Notes under the pieces: model-generated
The model's database searches: none
What the model saw: the letters and a program-made list of their open reading frames with translations, nothing else
Told to the model about the DNA's origin: nothing
Source: Armadillidium nasatum
Taxonomy: Eukaryota > Arthropoda > Malacostraca > Isopoda > Armadillidiidae
DNA: 45,000 bases
NCBI GenBank assembly: GCA_009176605.1
Contig: SEYY01023860.1
Span: 65,001 to 110,000 of the forward strand
Direction of reading: 5' to 3'
Shown here: positions 25,621-44,313 of the stretch, piece after piece
Layout of the letters: each line of letters starts with the position of its first letter
How positions within the stretch are numbered: the stretch's first letter is position 1
Position numbers and translations under genes: made by a program

Positions 25621-28617
25621 TTTCAATGCCTAATTTGAGTGATCGTGGGGTTGGGCGCAGACGGGGGCTTTCCATTTCCTTTGCTAACGTTCGTGGCCTT
25701 CGATCTAATTTCGCGTCTGTTGAACACTACCTCACCACCTCTCTTCCTAACCTTTTGCTTCTGTCTGAGACCCAGTTGGACAGGGATTCTTTCTCTAGCA
25801 ATCTTAATGTCTCTAACTACAACTTTTTTCACAATTTCCGTCTAAATGGTGGAGTCTGTGCCTATATTAACATTAACACTCCTGTGACACGTCTCGTAAA
25901 TCTAGAATCTCCTAATTTCGACGTCTTATGGCTTAAAATCTGTCTTCCTACTACTACAATTATCTTGTGTTTCTGCTACTGCTCCCCTAATGGAACAGAT
26001 TTTCCAGTTTTTTTTCAATACCTTACTACTACTCACGAGACTGTCACTTCTTCTCATCCAAATGCTGAAGTCCTCTATTTAGGGGATTTCAACGTACACC
26101 ACACTGAGTGGTTGGGCTCCTCTCATACTGATACAGGTGGGAGGGAGGCAAAATCATTCAGCATTCTTAACGATCTGGAGCAATTGATTAGGGAACCCAC
26201 ACACATTCCAGATCGTCCTAACCAATTCTTGAATACACTTGATTTATGCTTCACCACTACTCCTTCTAGATATAAATACACCATTTTCCCTCCTATTGGT
26301 AACTCTGACCATAATCTTATAGCTCTTAATTATAATGCTTTCTCTCCAACAGCTCCACCATGCCCTAAACGTACTTTCTGGAACTTTAATCGGGCTAATT
26401 GGGGGGCAATGCGCCGCTTCTTTGCTAACTATCATTGGAGTGAATCTTGCTTTGTCTCGGGGGACGCTTCTGTCTCTGCTGAAAAGGTAGGGGCCGTAAT
26501 CCTTGACGGGATGGGCAGATTCATTCCATCTTCAACTAAATCCTTTTCTCCTCAAAATCCATGGTTCGATGACGGCTGTTCTCTTTTGCCCTTCGTGAGA
26601 GAGACAGTGCTTATCGTGAATGGAAAAACTCTCCTTCTCCTATCACTCTTGCTAATTTTCATTCAGCTCGGAATCGTTGCAGGGATGTTCTTCGACGGAC
26701 TAAGCGTACTTTCATAAAAAGGAAGTGCGCTGACCTCCATGGCTCTCCTACTGATAAAAATTTCTGGCCTCTTGTCAAAAATATCTCTAACAACTTCTGT
26801 AAATCTGCCTTTCCTCCTCTTATTCGCTCTGATGGTTCTGTTGCTAATACTCCTTCTGAAAAGGCTAATCTCTTCGGCCTCCTTTTTTCATCTAATTCCA
26901 CCCTGCTCGATTCAGGCATCCCTCCTCCTACTCCTTCACCTCTCAGGTGTCCCATGTCTCTGCCTGTAATTACTCATGATCAGGTGCATGGGATCCTGAA
27001 ATCTATGAACGTCAGGAAGGCCAGTGGCCCGGATGGCATTCCCCCTCGTGTTCTGAGGGAGTGTGCTTCCGAGTTAGCGCCTGTCCTCGTTCAGCTCTAG
27101 CTCTACTCTCTATGCCTTAATACTAATACTTTTCCTCAATGCTGGAAGCGTGCATTTGTTCAACCCGATCCCGAAAAAAGGTAGTCGCTCTGACCCTTCT
27201 AACTATCGACCTATAGCTCTCACTTGTGTTCTATCTAAAATTTTTGAAACTCTCCTCAACTCTCATTTCCTGGATCATTTGGAGTCTCATTCTCTTCTTT
27301 CTGATCACCAGTATGGCTTTCGACGCTCGAGGTCAACTGGTGACATACTTTCCTATCTTACTGATCTATGGTCTTCTGCCCTTAGGGACTTCGGGGAGTC
27401 TTGTGTGGTGGCGCTTGACATATCCAAGGCTTTTGACCGGGTGTGGCATGCGTCACTGCTCTCCAAGCTCCCTCCTTTGGGTTTCCTCCTTCTCTTTGCT
27501 TACTATTGTCTAGTTTTCTCTCAGATCGTTCCATTTCGGCAGTTGTAGATGGAGCGACCTCTTCCTCCTTTTCTGTCAACTGTGGTGTTCCTCAGGGTTC
27601 TGTTTTATCTCCAACCTTATTCTTACTTTTCATTAACGATCTTCTCAACTGCACTTCTAACTCTGTTCACTCTTATGCTGATGATTCAACTCTACATTCT
27701 TCTACTCATTTCAAATCTGCTCCCTCTTTTGCTTCTAGAGTTGCTTCTCTCGTCTTCAACTTTCCGATTCTATTCTTGCCGATCTGGATGGGATTTCCCG
27801 GTGGGTTCATAGCAACCTTGTGAAATTCAACTCTTTAAAAACTCAACTTCTTCACATCTCCCTCTCAAAAACACCTCCTAACTTTCCTATCCTCTTCGAT
27901 GGCTCTCCCGTCTCACCTGTAAATAACATTAACATTCTTGGTCTAAACATAAACAACAAACTGTCTTGGAAACCACATATCACAATGGTTGCTAAAGCGG
28001 CCTCTAAGAAGCTGGGAGTTCTGTTCAGATTGCGAGAATTTTTTTCTTCTGAACAGTTACTCCAAATATATAAGGGTCTTATCCGCCCTTGTATGGAGTA
28101 CTGTTCTCACATTTGGGGGGGCTCCGGCTCCTCCTCTCTTCTGGATAGGGTTGAGTCAAAAGCTAAAAGATTAATTAACTGTCCCCTACTTTCAAACTCT
28201 CTTGACCTTCTGTCTCTGCGACGTGACGTTGGCGCGCTATCTCTTTTCTACAGGTACTACAATGGCAGGTGCTCGAGGAAATTGGCCTCTCGCATTCCTC
28301 CACCATTGCGTCGTCCTCGTTGCACAAGGGGTGCCCTGCTTTCTCACCAATTTTGTGTGGACGTAGGAAATCCCAGGCTAGCCCGTTGTGGTACCTCCTT
28401 CTTTCCAGCCACCTCTATTCTGTGGAACTCTCTACCTTCATCTATTTTCCTCCTGTATTTAATCTTCCACTCTTCAAGGCTTCCGTCTGCGCCCACCTGA
28501 GGGCTGTGCGTTAGGTGTGTATGTTTAAATGAATCTTCTCCATGTGTGAGTGCCCCCTCCTTGAAAAGGGCTCTGCCCGTGAGCGCTGGCGTTCTGTAAA
28601 AAAAAAAAATAAAAAAA
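25621..28617 (+). mobile_element. LINE B-1, long non-LTR copy inserted in LINE A-3
   Basis: A second LINE family, related to but clearly distinct from LINE A. The endonuclease opens at once: [37 protein letters not shown] (near 26080) and IGNSDHNLIAL. The RT follows in broken frames: SGPDGIPP-like block near 27025, NYRPIALTCVLSKIFE, QYGFRRSRSTGDIL, VALDISKAFDRVWHA (27405-27450), SVLSPTLFLLFINDLL and YADDST (27673-27690). The C-terminal part from 27820 (INILGLNINNKLSWKPH, then GSSSLLDRVESKAKRLI) is intact to about 28400. Frameshifts lie near 26585, 26720-27150, 27470 and 27760. The body starts within a few bases of the coding ATG, so it is probably 5'-truncated. It ends GTTCTGT plus an A-rich tail. 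A possible target duplication is CAATTTCAA (25618) and CAATTCAA (28618). Confidence 0.9.
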
Positions 28618-28620
28618 CAA

Positions 28621-29792
28621 TTCAACGGGGAGAAAGAGATTGAAGAAAATTAGTGAGAGCGAGAGAGTTTTTAAGACGAAAATCCTTAACTCCACCTTGT
28701 CAAGTAGAGTTGTATGAGTGGAACCATCCAAGATGTGTGAGGCGTACTGCATACAGGGCGAACAACACCCCTATAAAGAGAAAGCAATTGGAGTTGCGTA
28801 AAAAAATTCTGAAGGAGCATCAGAACACCTAACCTCTTAGAAGCTTGTTTAAAAAGAAAAGTGATATGATCCTTCCAAGAAAGATCACGAGAGAAAGAAA
28901 CACCAAGAATATTAAGGAGAGATGAAGGCTTGAGTTGTATGCTGTCAAAGATGTTTTTGTTATGAGGAAGGTTGTGTCGAGAAGAGAGATGGAGACACTG
29001 AGGTTGAGGCATTGAAAACAATCATGTTTCCTCCTCCCCAATTTGAAATATGAGAAAGATGAGAGATCAGTTACTCCAAGGACACCATTCTAGCGTCTAT
29101 TAACTGTTGCTGGAAAAGGCGTCCTTCAAACTGAAAGGAATAATGAAGAGTGGAGTCATCAGCATAGGAGTGGATAGGTAATGAAGTAATTGAGAGGTCA
29201 TTAATGAAAAGTAGAAAAAATCTTGGTAATAGGACAGAAACATGAGAAACACCACTATTAATAGATTTAAAAGATGAACGGTGGCCATCTACAACAGCAG
29301 CTATAGAACGACCGGAAAGAAAATCAGAGAGAGAAGGAGATTCAGAAAGAGGGAAGCTTATAAATCAAAGTTTAGTGCCAGACCCTATCGAAGTCTTTCG
29401 ATATGTTGATCGCGAAAGCAAAGGATTCACCGAAATGAAGAACAGAGGAAGACCAAAAGTCAGAGTTTCTTACGAAGACCATACTGTGACCAGATATAAG
29501 ATTTGAAGAATAGCGATGCTTTAAAATCTTCTGTTAATGATAGATTCGAAAATTTTAAATGAGCGCATGATTTCAGCAAGAAGGGAAGACTGAAGTAGAA
29601 AGACAGACCATATAGATTGCCAAAGCAGGGTGCAGGCTCAGAAACACAAGGTTTGAGAACTACAGGAGAAATACTATAAAGACTGTATGTCTTCTTAATG
29701 TTAAGATCATAGAAAGCTGAAATTACGTATTTAGAAGAAATTATAATTTTAATCATAAATAAATTAAGAGCGAGTTGAAGGAGGGGGAATAG
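28621..29792 (-). mobile_element. LINE A-3, continuation beyond LINE B insertion
   Basis: Resumes the LINE A sequence exactly where 25620 left off (LINE A-1 equivalent near 14460) and runs through the RT region backwards: GGSTHT-like near 28720, YADD-like near 29160-29170 and an AYGPDG-like block near 29690. Heavily mutated. It stops near 29792, where another LINE A copy begins about 20 bp later. Confidence 0.85.
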
Positions 29793-29812
29793 CTCAGAGA
29801 CACCAGCTATTT

Positions 29813-31329
<1,517 letters not shown>

Positions 31330-31334
31330 CCCAC

Positions 31335-31544
31335 CTCTTGGTCTTCTAAATCACTGGTCATAATTTGATTTCCGCTGTCATCCTCTTGACTGATGATAAT
31401 ATTTTTACATACTGTTTGACTTGAAGTTGAAGTTTCTATTACGACTGAAGTAGAACATTTTTCTTGCAGGTCGATTATTTCAATAATATTCCAGGATTCA
31501 TCAGGTAAGCATTTGATTTGAATAAAGTCAGAATGATTTTCTTG
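31335..31544 (-). CDS. Probable exon 2 of the zinc-finger gene (acidic N-terminal region)
   Basis: A 210-nt open exon, phase 0 at both ends, between TTATTTGTTGTACAG and GAG|GTGGGC. It encodes QENHSDFIQIKCLPDESWNI, IEIIDLQEKCSTSVVIETST, SSQTVCKNIIISQEDDSGNQ and IMTSDLEDQE. The protein is acidic and Ser/Thr-rich with no finger, like an N-terminal regulatory region. There is an in-frame stop shortly upstream and no ATG before it, so it cannot begin the protein and needs a 5' exon. It would join in phase 0 to the finger exon (EDQE-DVTSNW) and to the ATG at 39219-39221. Membership in the zinc-finger gene is inferred from strand, order and phase. The donor is weak (GTGGGC). Confidence 0.65.
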
Positions 31545-31727
31545 CTGTACAACAAATAATGATGCAAATAATTTTTAATTACAGGAAAACCACATAGTAA
31601 GTAGTATAATTAATAATAATAGAAGTAGCATTCTAGTTCACTGGAAAAGGTATGGAATTTAGCTCACTCTTAAAAACTTTTAGTTCAATCCCGATATTAA
31701 GCTCCCTGGAATGGCAAGAAAAACTGC
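31545..31727. other. Intron 1 start; weak tRNA-like box pair
   Basis: Around 31636 TAGTTCACTGG and around 31682 GTTCAATCCC loosely resemble pol III A and B boxes about 45 bp apart, as in a tRNA-derived SINE. No tail or second copy is seen in the window, so this stays a suggestion. Confidence 0.2.
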
Positions 31728-32564
<837 letters not shown>

Positions 32565-33361
32565 TGATATAAGGCTAGTGCCACCAAGACTGCATCTATT
32601 GACTTGCCCTAGTGCATGATCTGATCAGCTTGGACACCAAAATGTTACCAAAGTTTCCTCATGATAGGCGGTTGTCTTTCTTGCGGATGACATGAAAAGA
32701 TAGAAGAGGATACTGAGATAAAAAAAAGTGATTAGGACCCAGAGGAGGATAGAGTTTGACAGTATAAGGAGAAGGATTAGAAATTTTAAAAAATCTCAAG
32801 AATGATGGGTTTACCTCCAAGTAGATCAAGGATCTACCAAAAGACCTAGTTGTCATTATCATGATAACTAGAAGAAAGTCAATGGCAGAGATGAACATTG
32901 AAATCACCTGCTATGATAATTTCTGAGAAAGTAGAAGAAGAATGTTCTCTGTTTTGAAGTTTAGTTAGTCAAAGAATTCAGGATAGTCAGTAAAGTATGA
33001 GATAAATAGAACAAATGAATTTAGATGAACAATGACAAGAGAGCTTTAGACACAAGGTGGAATTTTCATAAGACTCCAGATTAGAGACACGAGAGTAAAT
33101 AAAATCGTAGTGCACATATGCATAACAACCTCCTTTGACTGAAAATTGAAGATAGAGACAGTAGTAGGAAACAGAAAATGGTTTGCTTTCAGAATACTAA
33201 AACAACTGAGTTTCTGTCAAGAATAAGAGGTTAGATCTAAAAGAAGAGAGGTGGTGCTCAACATAATGAAACTTGTATTGAAGACTGTGAATGTTGCAGA
33301 AATTAATTAAAGACCATGCTCTATGTCAAGACTTATGTAAAGTCTTGGTGGCACCAACCCT
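32565..33361 (-). mobile_element. LINE A-5, inverted fragments
   Basis: 32565-32640 is a short plus-oriented piece of the LINE A 5' coding region. From about 32655 to 33361 a longer minus-oriented piece covers the endonuclease region back to the same 5' point (GGTTGGTGCCACC, reverse-complemented, at 33343-33357). The two pieces and their repeat C partners face each other, making an inverted duplication. The coding sequence is full of stops. Confidence 0.75.
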
Positions 33362-35892
<2,531 letters not shown>

Positions 35893-36976
35893 TAGTGATG
35901 GGATGATTAAGAATTTTTTGACAATGACAATGACAATTGTAGTAAATTTGATGATGATGAAATTAAAAAGTATATTTAAAAATTTTTTATATTTAAAAAA
36001 TTTAACAATTTTATATTAAGGGAGAATTAGATTGTTTTTCTTTATTTAAATGTGTAAATACATGTTATTTTAATAGCATAATACAGGGTATCCCATTCAT
36101 TCTCTGCCCTAGAAATGAGTTTATAGATATTAAAATAGTGGTCAAAAGTTAATAAGTATTGGAAGTGATTGCCATTAGCATTAAGACATTCCTGCACATG
36201 CTCTTCCATGTATGGAAGGTTGCCACCAATATATTGAGAGTCAAAGCATCAATTAACTGCTGAATGTAGTCTTCCAGTTGCATGAGCATATGGCTTCTTG
36301 CAATAAACTTTCCCTTTCAGCATGCTCCATAGGAAGAAACCAGGAAGGGTAAGGTCAGTCTAAGTGGAAATGAACCAATCTTCAAAGAACAACTCAACTT
36401 CATACATGCTGACATTAGATATATGATAAGTGATGCAATTCTTCTGAAAATAGCCATTATGAAGTTTCTCATCATCCAAATGATTTACAAACTCACTGAA
36501 GATTTTAATATACAAATTTGATTAACTTATAACCAGTACTTTAATATCTAGGCTTAAGCACATATATGGGACCGTTAGCGAGAGGGACACCCTGTAGTAC
36601 CTTCAGAATATTGATTTTAAACAATTTTGATAAATGAGAACATGGACAGAAATGCAAAATTCTAGTACTTTAAATATAGAGCTTTTAAATTGTGATGCAG
36701 AAATAATCTTTGCTTCAGTTTCTGGGGTAATTTGATTTCATCTTGAAGTGTATAATTGGGCCCCATAACTTTCACTCTCACTAGAAAAAGGTGGAGCAGA
36801 GAGATATTTATAAGCCAATTAATATATATAAACTAATCAGCAAAATAATAAGTAGAAAATCGACATTGATAATTGAGAAAAAATATGCTAATTTTGTTGA
36901 TAATGATGATTAATCTGATAATTGAGAAAAAATGTAACAATTTTGTTGATAATGATGATTAATCGTCCCATCACTA
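35893..36976. mobile_element. hAT-like non-autonomous element
   Basis: The ends are TAGTGATGGGATGATTAA (left) and, reverse-complemented, TAGTGATGGGACGATTAA (right). Flanking 8-mers CTTAAAAC and AATAAAAC agree at six positions, compatible with an old 8-bp hAT target duplication. Sub-terminal GATAATGATGATTAATC blocks repeat at the right end (about 36897-36915 and 36950-36965). No hAT transposase is present. A second, unrelated element is inserted inside. Confidence 0.6.
36082..36596 (-). mobile_element. Tc1/mariner-superfamily relic nested in hAT-like element
   Basis: About 515 bp with ends TA-CAGGGTATCCC and GGGACACCCTG-TA, hence a TA target duplication. On the minus strand a decayed transposase C-terminal half reads YFQKNCITYHISNVSMYEVE, LFFEDWFIST-stop, then LTLPGFFLWSMLKGKVYCKK and ECLNANGNHFQYLL. 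The family pattern is YFQxDGAxxHT...PPRSPDLTPxDFFLWGxLK, so the catalytic Asp of the DGA motif and much of the core are lost. Confidence 0.75.
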
Positions 36977-37407
36977 AATAAAACACAATGGTTATTAAAA
37001 TAATTGAGATAGCTTACCATCTGGATATAAGAAAGTATTTTTTCAGTAACAGTGGTTAAATTTTAATGATTTACCATAAAATATGGTAATGCTTTAGTGA
37101 AGGGGGCCCAAATTTTTTTTTTTCCTCAGCTTAACTACAAAAACGAAATGATCTGATTTTTATTTTTTATGGTTAATCAATGAATGACAAATGATTTTGT
37201 AAGAAAAAAATTTTAAACTAATGAAAATTATTTTTTTTCAAAGTGAAGTCAAAAGATCTTTCAATATGGTAGAAATGCACACAATGATGTAATCCTTTAA
37301 AGGTTGTCAGTGCTTTCATGTTAATGGCTTGCCATTACATATTTTTTACTTTTTAAAAAAAAAAAAATTTTTTTTTTTTTAAATTTATTTTAAATAAATA
37401 AATTTTT

Positions 37408-37408
<1 letters not shown>

Positions 37409-37499
<91 letters not shown>
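37409..37499. repeat. (TA)n tract
   Basis: About 44 TA units, abutting the nested MITE. Confidence 0.95.
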
Positions 37500-37501
<2 letters not shown>

Positions 37502-37764
37502 CTGAGTTTCGATATTTTTTATATCGATATTTTGAAATTTCGATTTTAATTGGTATCTCATTGCAACATTCTTGTATAGGTTAGGTCTGTATTTTACGGC
37601 AACTTCGGTAGTTCAGGTTATGATAAGTCAAACTAGGTATGCTAGAAAACTAAATAATAATAATTATAAAAATAATTAGAATAATATTTGAATAGGCATA
37701 TCGATGTTTTGATATATTGATATTTTTGAATATCAATATTTTCAAAATGATCGAAACTCAGAAA
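37499..37764. mobile_element. Nested MITE, TTTCTGAGTTTCGAT ends
   Basis: About 266 bp with terminal inverted repeats that start with an identical 15-mer TTTCTGAGTTTCGAT and continue imperfectly through ATATTxTTATATCGATATTT-like sequence. The middle is less AT-rich (37560-37640) and non-coding. Confidence 0.65.
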
Positions 37765-37783
37765 CATTCTAAATACCTTTACC

Positions 37784-37795
37784 ATATATATAATA

Positions 37796-37850
<55 letters not shown>
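37784..37850. repeat. Imperfect (TA)n tract followed by T-run
   Basis: TA units with AATA slips, followed directly by about 26 T (37851-37876). Confidence 0.9.
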
Positions 37851-37851
<1 letters not shown>

Positions 37852-38182
37852 TTTTTTTTTTTTTTTTTTTTTTTTTAATTATTATTTTACAAATTTTAAC
37901 AATTATTTCCTTTTTTAGCTTCAACATATTTTAAAATAGTTATAATAGCAACCTCATCAAAATATTCAAAGGAGAGTTTTATAATTTTGGCAGATGATAT
38001 TCTGACATCATAATTATTCTTATTAATTTAAATTTTTTTTTTTTTCTAATTTAAGTGTTTTTTTAAATTTTTTTCTTACAAAATAATTTGTTGCTTGTTG
38101 ATTAACCAAAAAAAAAGAAAAAAAATATTTCCTTTTCATAATTAAGATGAGAAGAAAAAAAAATTTGGGCCCCCTTCACTAA

Positions 38183-39218
38183 GAATTTACTTGAAATATT
38201 ATTGATAGCAACTCTCTTTCAACCTTTAACCCTTTAGCTGTAGACACTTTTACCAGTAAAGACCGGGGTTAAAAAAAAAATACTAGAAATATCACTGATA
38301 ATGTCAGTGCTTTATCTGTGACAGTACTTTCAGATCACTGACAATATCAGTGCTCCACAGCAAATGGGGATAAGAAAAAGTTGAAACAATATATGGATGG
38401 TTCTGGTATGAGTGACTGCTTTTAAAGGCTGTGTATCTTTTTGACAACATCTTGGAAACATATATTGATGATTTTGCATGCTTATAATTTGACTTAAACT
38501 GCATATTGCATATAAAATAGTCAAAGTTGATGTTTTGCATGAATAAAATTGAAATCTAGGATAAACCATTCAAAACAAATAACAAACTTTCAACATTTTT
38601 TGACTGGTAAAGTTTTGATAAGCCCTTGTGGTTTCTTAACATCTTACTTATGTTTGAATGTTTAAATTAGAAAAATTAAGTTATTTAACTGTCTTCTAAT
38701 AGACTTAATTAAACTAATATATGTATATAACTATTTATTTTAATTAAATTTTGTATAAAAATATATAACTTAAAATTACATTTTAATATATATATTACTT
38801 AAAATAAATTTAAAATTTTTTTATTTAAAATTAGCAAATAAATGCCAATATAAAGTTTTTTACAAAGAAAAAAAATGTCCTATCTTAAGCTGGAAGAAAG
38901 AAGTGGTTAGGTAGTCTGCGATCAAATTAATATCGAGAGGTGGAGAATCTCGTGAGTACAAAACCAGACTGTGAGCATATATAGTATCGTGCTGTGAGTT
39001 TGTAGCAGACTTTAGTTTGTAGGAATGTATTGAGGCCCTTATATTTAATATTTATTTGTTGATTCAAATGATCATCAGGTGCAATGGCCTATAGATCAGT
39101 ACAATATTATGACTTGTTCTTCTATATCTTAATAATGTCAAATAAATATGTTTACATTCGGTTTGTTTACATCTAATTAGGTTGTCGTTTCACGGTCAAA
39201 ATTCTTTAAAGAACTTAC
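38183..39218 (-). other. Intron 1 (5' part) of the inferred zinc-finger gene
   Basis: AT-rich up to 38880, then more balanced sequence. No exon or mobile element was recognised. It begins, on the minus strand, with the strong donor GTAAGT (39213-39218). Confidence 0.45.
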
Positions 39219-39221
39219 CAT
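39219..39221 (-). CDS. Inferred exon 1 of the zinc-finger gene: ATG only
   Basis: On the minus strand CCAAAATG|GTAAGTTC places an ATG with A at -3 directly against a near-perfect splice donor. Splicing in phase 0 to the exon at 31544 gives M-QENHSDFIQ. That exon lacks a start codon, has an in-frame stop upstream, and begins in phase 0. A CRE palindrome lies 30 bp upstream. All of this fits a first exon whose only coding content is the start codon, but no transcript is available and another first exon is possible. Confidence 0.45.
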
Positions 39222-39250
39222 TTTGGAAGGGTGCGTTCCACAAAATCTGG

Positions 39251-39262
39251 AGTGACGTCACT
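39251..39262. promoter_or_regulatory. CRE/ATF palindrome
   Basis: AGTGACGTCACT is a perfect 12-bp palindrome containing the consensus CREB/ATF site TGACGTCA. It lies 30 bp upstream of the ATG at 39219-39221 on the minus strand, where a promoter or early 5' UTR would be expected. Function is inference. Confidence 0.5.
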
Positions 39263-40462
<1,200 letters not shown>

Positions 40463-40463
40463 G

Positions 40464-40610
<147 letters not shown>

Positions 40611-40713
40611 GATAGCAAATAGTGTGTGCAAAAGCATAATAATTTGATCACATTATGAAGCACATAAATTAATGAAAAAATCATGAGATTAAATTTAATG
40701 AATATATTTAATG

Positions 40714-40755
40714 AACCTCTACGTTTCAGCATAAATATGCCATCATCAGGAGGCT
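40714..40755 (-). ncRNA. Hammerhead-ribozyme-like motif, left arm
   Basis: On the minus strand: stem I AGCCTC, core CTGATGA, stem II GGCAT-ATTT-ATGCT, core GAAA, then C-GTA and GAGGTT, which closes stem I (six pairs, one G-U). Departures from the textbook fold: one extra U before stem II, a G-U closing pair in stem II, and essentially no stem III. Identical to the right-arm copy. Confidence 0.45.
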
Positions 40756-41154
40756 GTAGAAAAAATAAAAATAAAATATATATATATAAATATGCATTAT
40801 ATAAATCATGAGATACATACAAAATAAATATAAAAATAAAAAGTATAAGATAAAAAAAAAAAAAAAAAAAAATTAAATGTTATGTTATCCATGATATTGG
40901 GCAACTAGATAAGTTTCAATAATTAAGGTACAGGTGAAGAAAAATAAGTAATTATGGTGAACACAATAACAAATAACAAATAACAATAACACAATAACAA
41001 ATATAAAGAAAAAGAAAAACTGAAATTTTAATTTAAATTTAAAATAACACAAGATAGCAAAGGGAGTAATTTTGATATGAACACTACGAACCAAGAACAA
41101 AATGAAACACAGTTACTATATGATGAATGAAGGTGGCCAAGTTGAAGAGAAACA

Positions 41155-41535
41155 CATACACGAACACACTCGCACTATAACATGGGCACACGCAACACAC
41201 ATACATAAACAACTCCTACACACATACATATATACATACATACATACACAAATATCTATACATACATACACACACATATACAATCTACACATACACATGA
41301 TATATACATATACAGATATGCACGCATACACATACATTTACATACATACATATATACACATACACACCTGCACACACATGCATACACACATACATGCAAC
41401 ATACACACACATGCATACAATACATACATACGCATACACATACATATACACATACAAAAACATGCATATACACATACATACATGCACACATATACATACA
41501 ACACATGAACATATGCATGCATACATACATATGAA
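41155..41535. repeat. (ACAT)n/(CACA)n microsatellite region, left arm
   Basis: Degenerate ACATACAC repeats in all phases. They create long but meaningless His/Thr/Tyr-rich reading frames. Confidence 0.9.
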
Positions 41536-42059
41536 ATAATAATCTATAATGAGGCTTGTTTCTTTCTTCGGATGGAGAGATGGGGGAAGAGATGTATAAG
41601 GGGGGAAGGAGGAGGAAACTCTGTCTGTGATCAAGAAGGTCAACAGGAGACCAATTAGAGAAAAAAGAAGGATTTTAAGAAAATGGACTTCTAAATAAAT
41701 GGAGGACTAGACAGAGAGGGAAAACTAAGTAGGTACTATGTAAAGTGGTGTAGTTGTTGTATTGGTATTGAGTTCTGGTTTGTGTTTGTGAATATATAAG
41801 GATTCTAATATGCGGAGAGAAGAAATATCAGAGTGAGAGTTTAGAATTGTGAAATGTTTAGGAAGAGAAAAAAAGTTACAAGAGAGAGAATGATTGCGGA
41901 TGTTAGAGAAAGAAGGAGAAGACAAAGGAAGAGATGTGCGAAAGGAAATGCCTTGATGTTCAGACACATCATCACAGACAGAGTTTCCTCCTCCTCCCCC
42001 CCCTTATACATCTCTTCCCCCATCTCTCCATCCGAAGAAAGAAACAAGCCTCATTTCAT

Positions 42060-42410
42060 ATTATTTCATATGTATGTATGTATGTATGCATGCATATGTG
42101 CATGTGTTGTATGTATATGTGTGCATGTATGTATGTGTATATGCATGTTTTTGTATGTATATGCGTATGTATGTGTGCATGTATGTATTGTATGCATGTG
42201 TGTATGTTGCATGTATGTGTGTATGTGTATATATGTATGTATGTATATGTAAATGTATGTGTATGCGTGCATATCTGTATATGTATATATCATATGTATA
42301 TGTGTGTATGTATGTATGTATGTATATATGTATGTGTGTAGGAGTTGTTTATGTATGTGTGTTGCGTGTGCCCATGTTATAGTGCGAGTGTGTTCGTGTA
42401 TGTGTTTCTC
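42060..42410. repeat. (ATGT)n microsatellite region, right arm
   Basis: Inverted counterpart of 41155-41535, with several unit-number differences. Gives Cys/Val/Tyr-rich false frames. Confidence 0.9.
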
Positions 42411-42777
42411 TTCAACTTGTTTACCTTCTTTCATCATATAGTAACCGTGTTTCATTTTGTTCTTGGTTCGTAGTGTTCATATCAAAATTACTCCCTTTGC
42501 TATCTCGTGTTATTTTAAATTTAAATATCATTTTTTTTTTTTTTTTGTCTTTATATTTGTTATTGTGTTCACCATAATTACTTATTTTTCTTCACCTGGG
42601 CCTTAAATATTGAAACTTATCTAGTTGCCCAATGCCATGGATAACATATCATTTAAATTTTTTTTTTTTTTTATCTTATACTTTTTATTTTTATATTTAT
42701 TTTGTATGTATCTCATGATTTATATAATGCATATTATATATATATATATATATATATTTTATTTTTATTTTTTCTAC

Positions 42778-42819
42778 AGCCTCCTGATGATGGCATATTT
42801 ATGCTGAAACGTAGAGGTT
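42778..42819 (+). ncRNA. Hammerhead-ribozyme-like motif, right arm
   Basis: AGCCTC (42778-42783), CTGATGA (42784-42790), TGGCATATTTATGCT (42791-42805), GAAAC (42806-42810), GTA (42811-42813), GAGGTT (42814-42819). Stem I pairs AGCCTC with GAGGTT. The predicted cleavage would follow GTA. Minimal hammerheads with very short stem III are known in Penelope-like elements. Activity is unproven. Confidence 0.45.
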
Positions 42820-42948
42820 CGTTAAATTTAATCTCATGATTTTTTCATTAATTTATGTGCTTCATAATGTGATCAAATTATTATGCTTTTGCACACACTA
42901 TTTGCTATCCTATTTGTAATAAAAATTAAGCTTAAAAGAAGCGACTCA

Positions 42949-44313
<1,365 letters not shown>

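Larger units (their letters stand above)
37094..38182. mobile_element. Fold-back element with ~140-bp terminal inverted repeats
   Basis: The left end begins TTAGTGAAGGGGGCCCAAAT. The right end, reverse-complemented, is the same over these 20 bases, and the similarity continues for about 140 bp (shared TGGTTAATCAA and TTTTGTAAGAAAAAAATTT). The interior is T-runs, two (TA)n tracts and a smaller MITE. No protein. hAT-like by its termini only. I see no convincing target duplication. Confidence 0.7.

Noticed and set aside
31636-31691. tRNA gene or SINE head
   Set aside because: The boxes match only loosely and no cloverleaf could be formed. Kept only as a weak note.
41102-42455. Long His/Thr/Tyr- or Cys/Val/Tyr-rich ORFs in the fold-back arms
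   Set aside because: They are ACAT/ATGT microsatellite read in several frames and both strands. No start context, no family.
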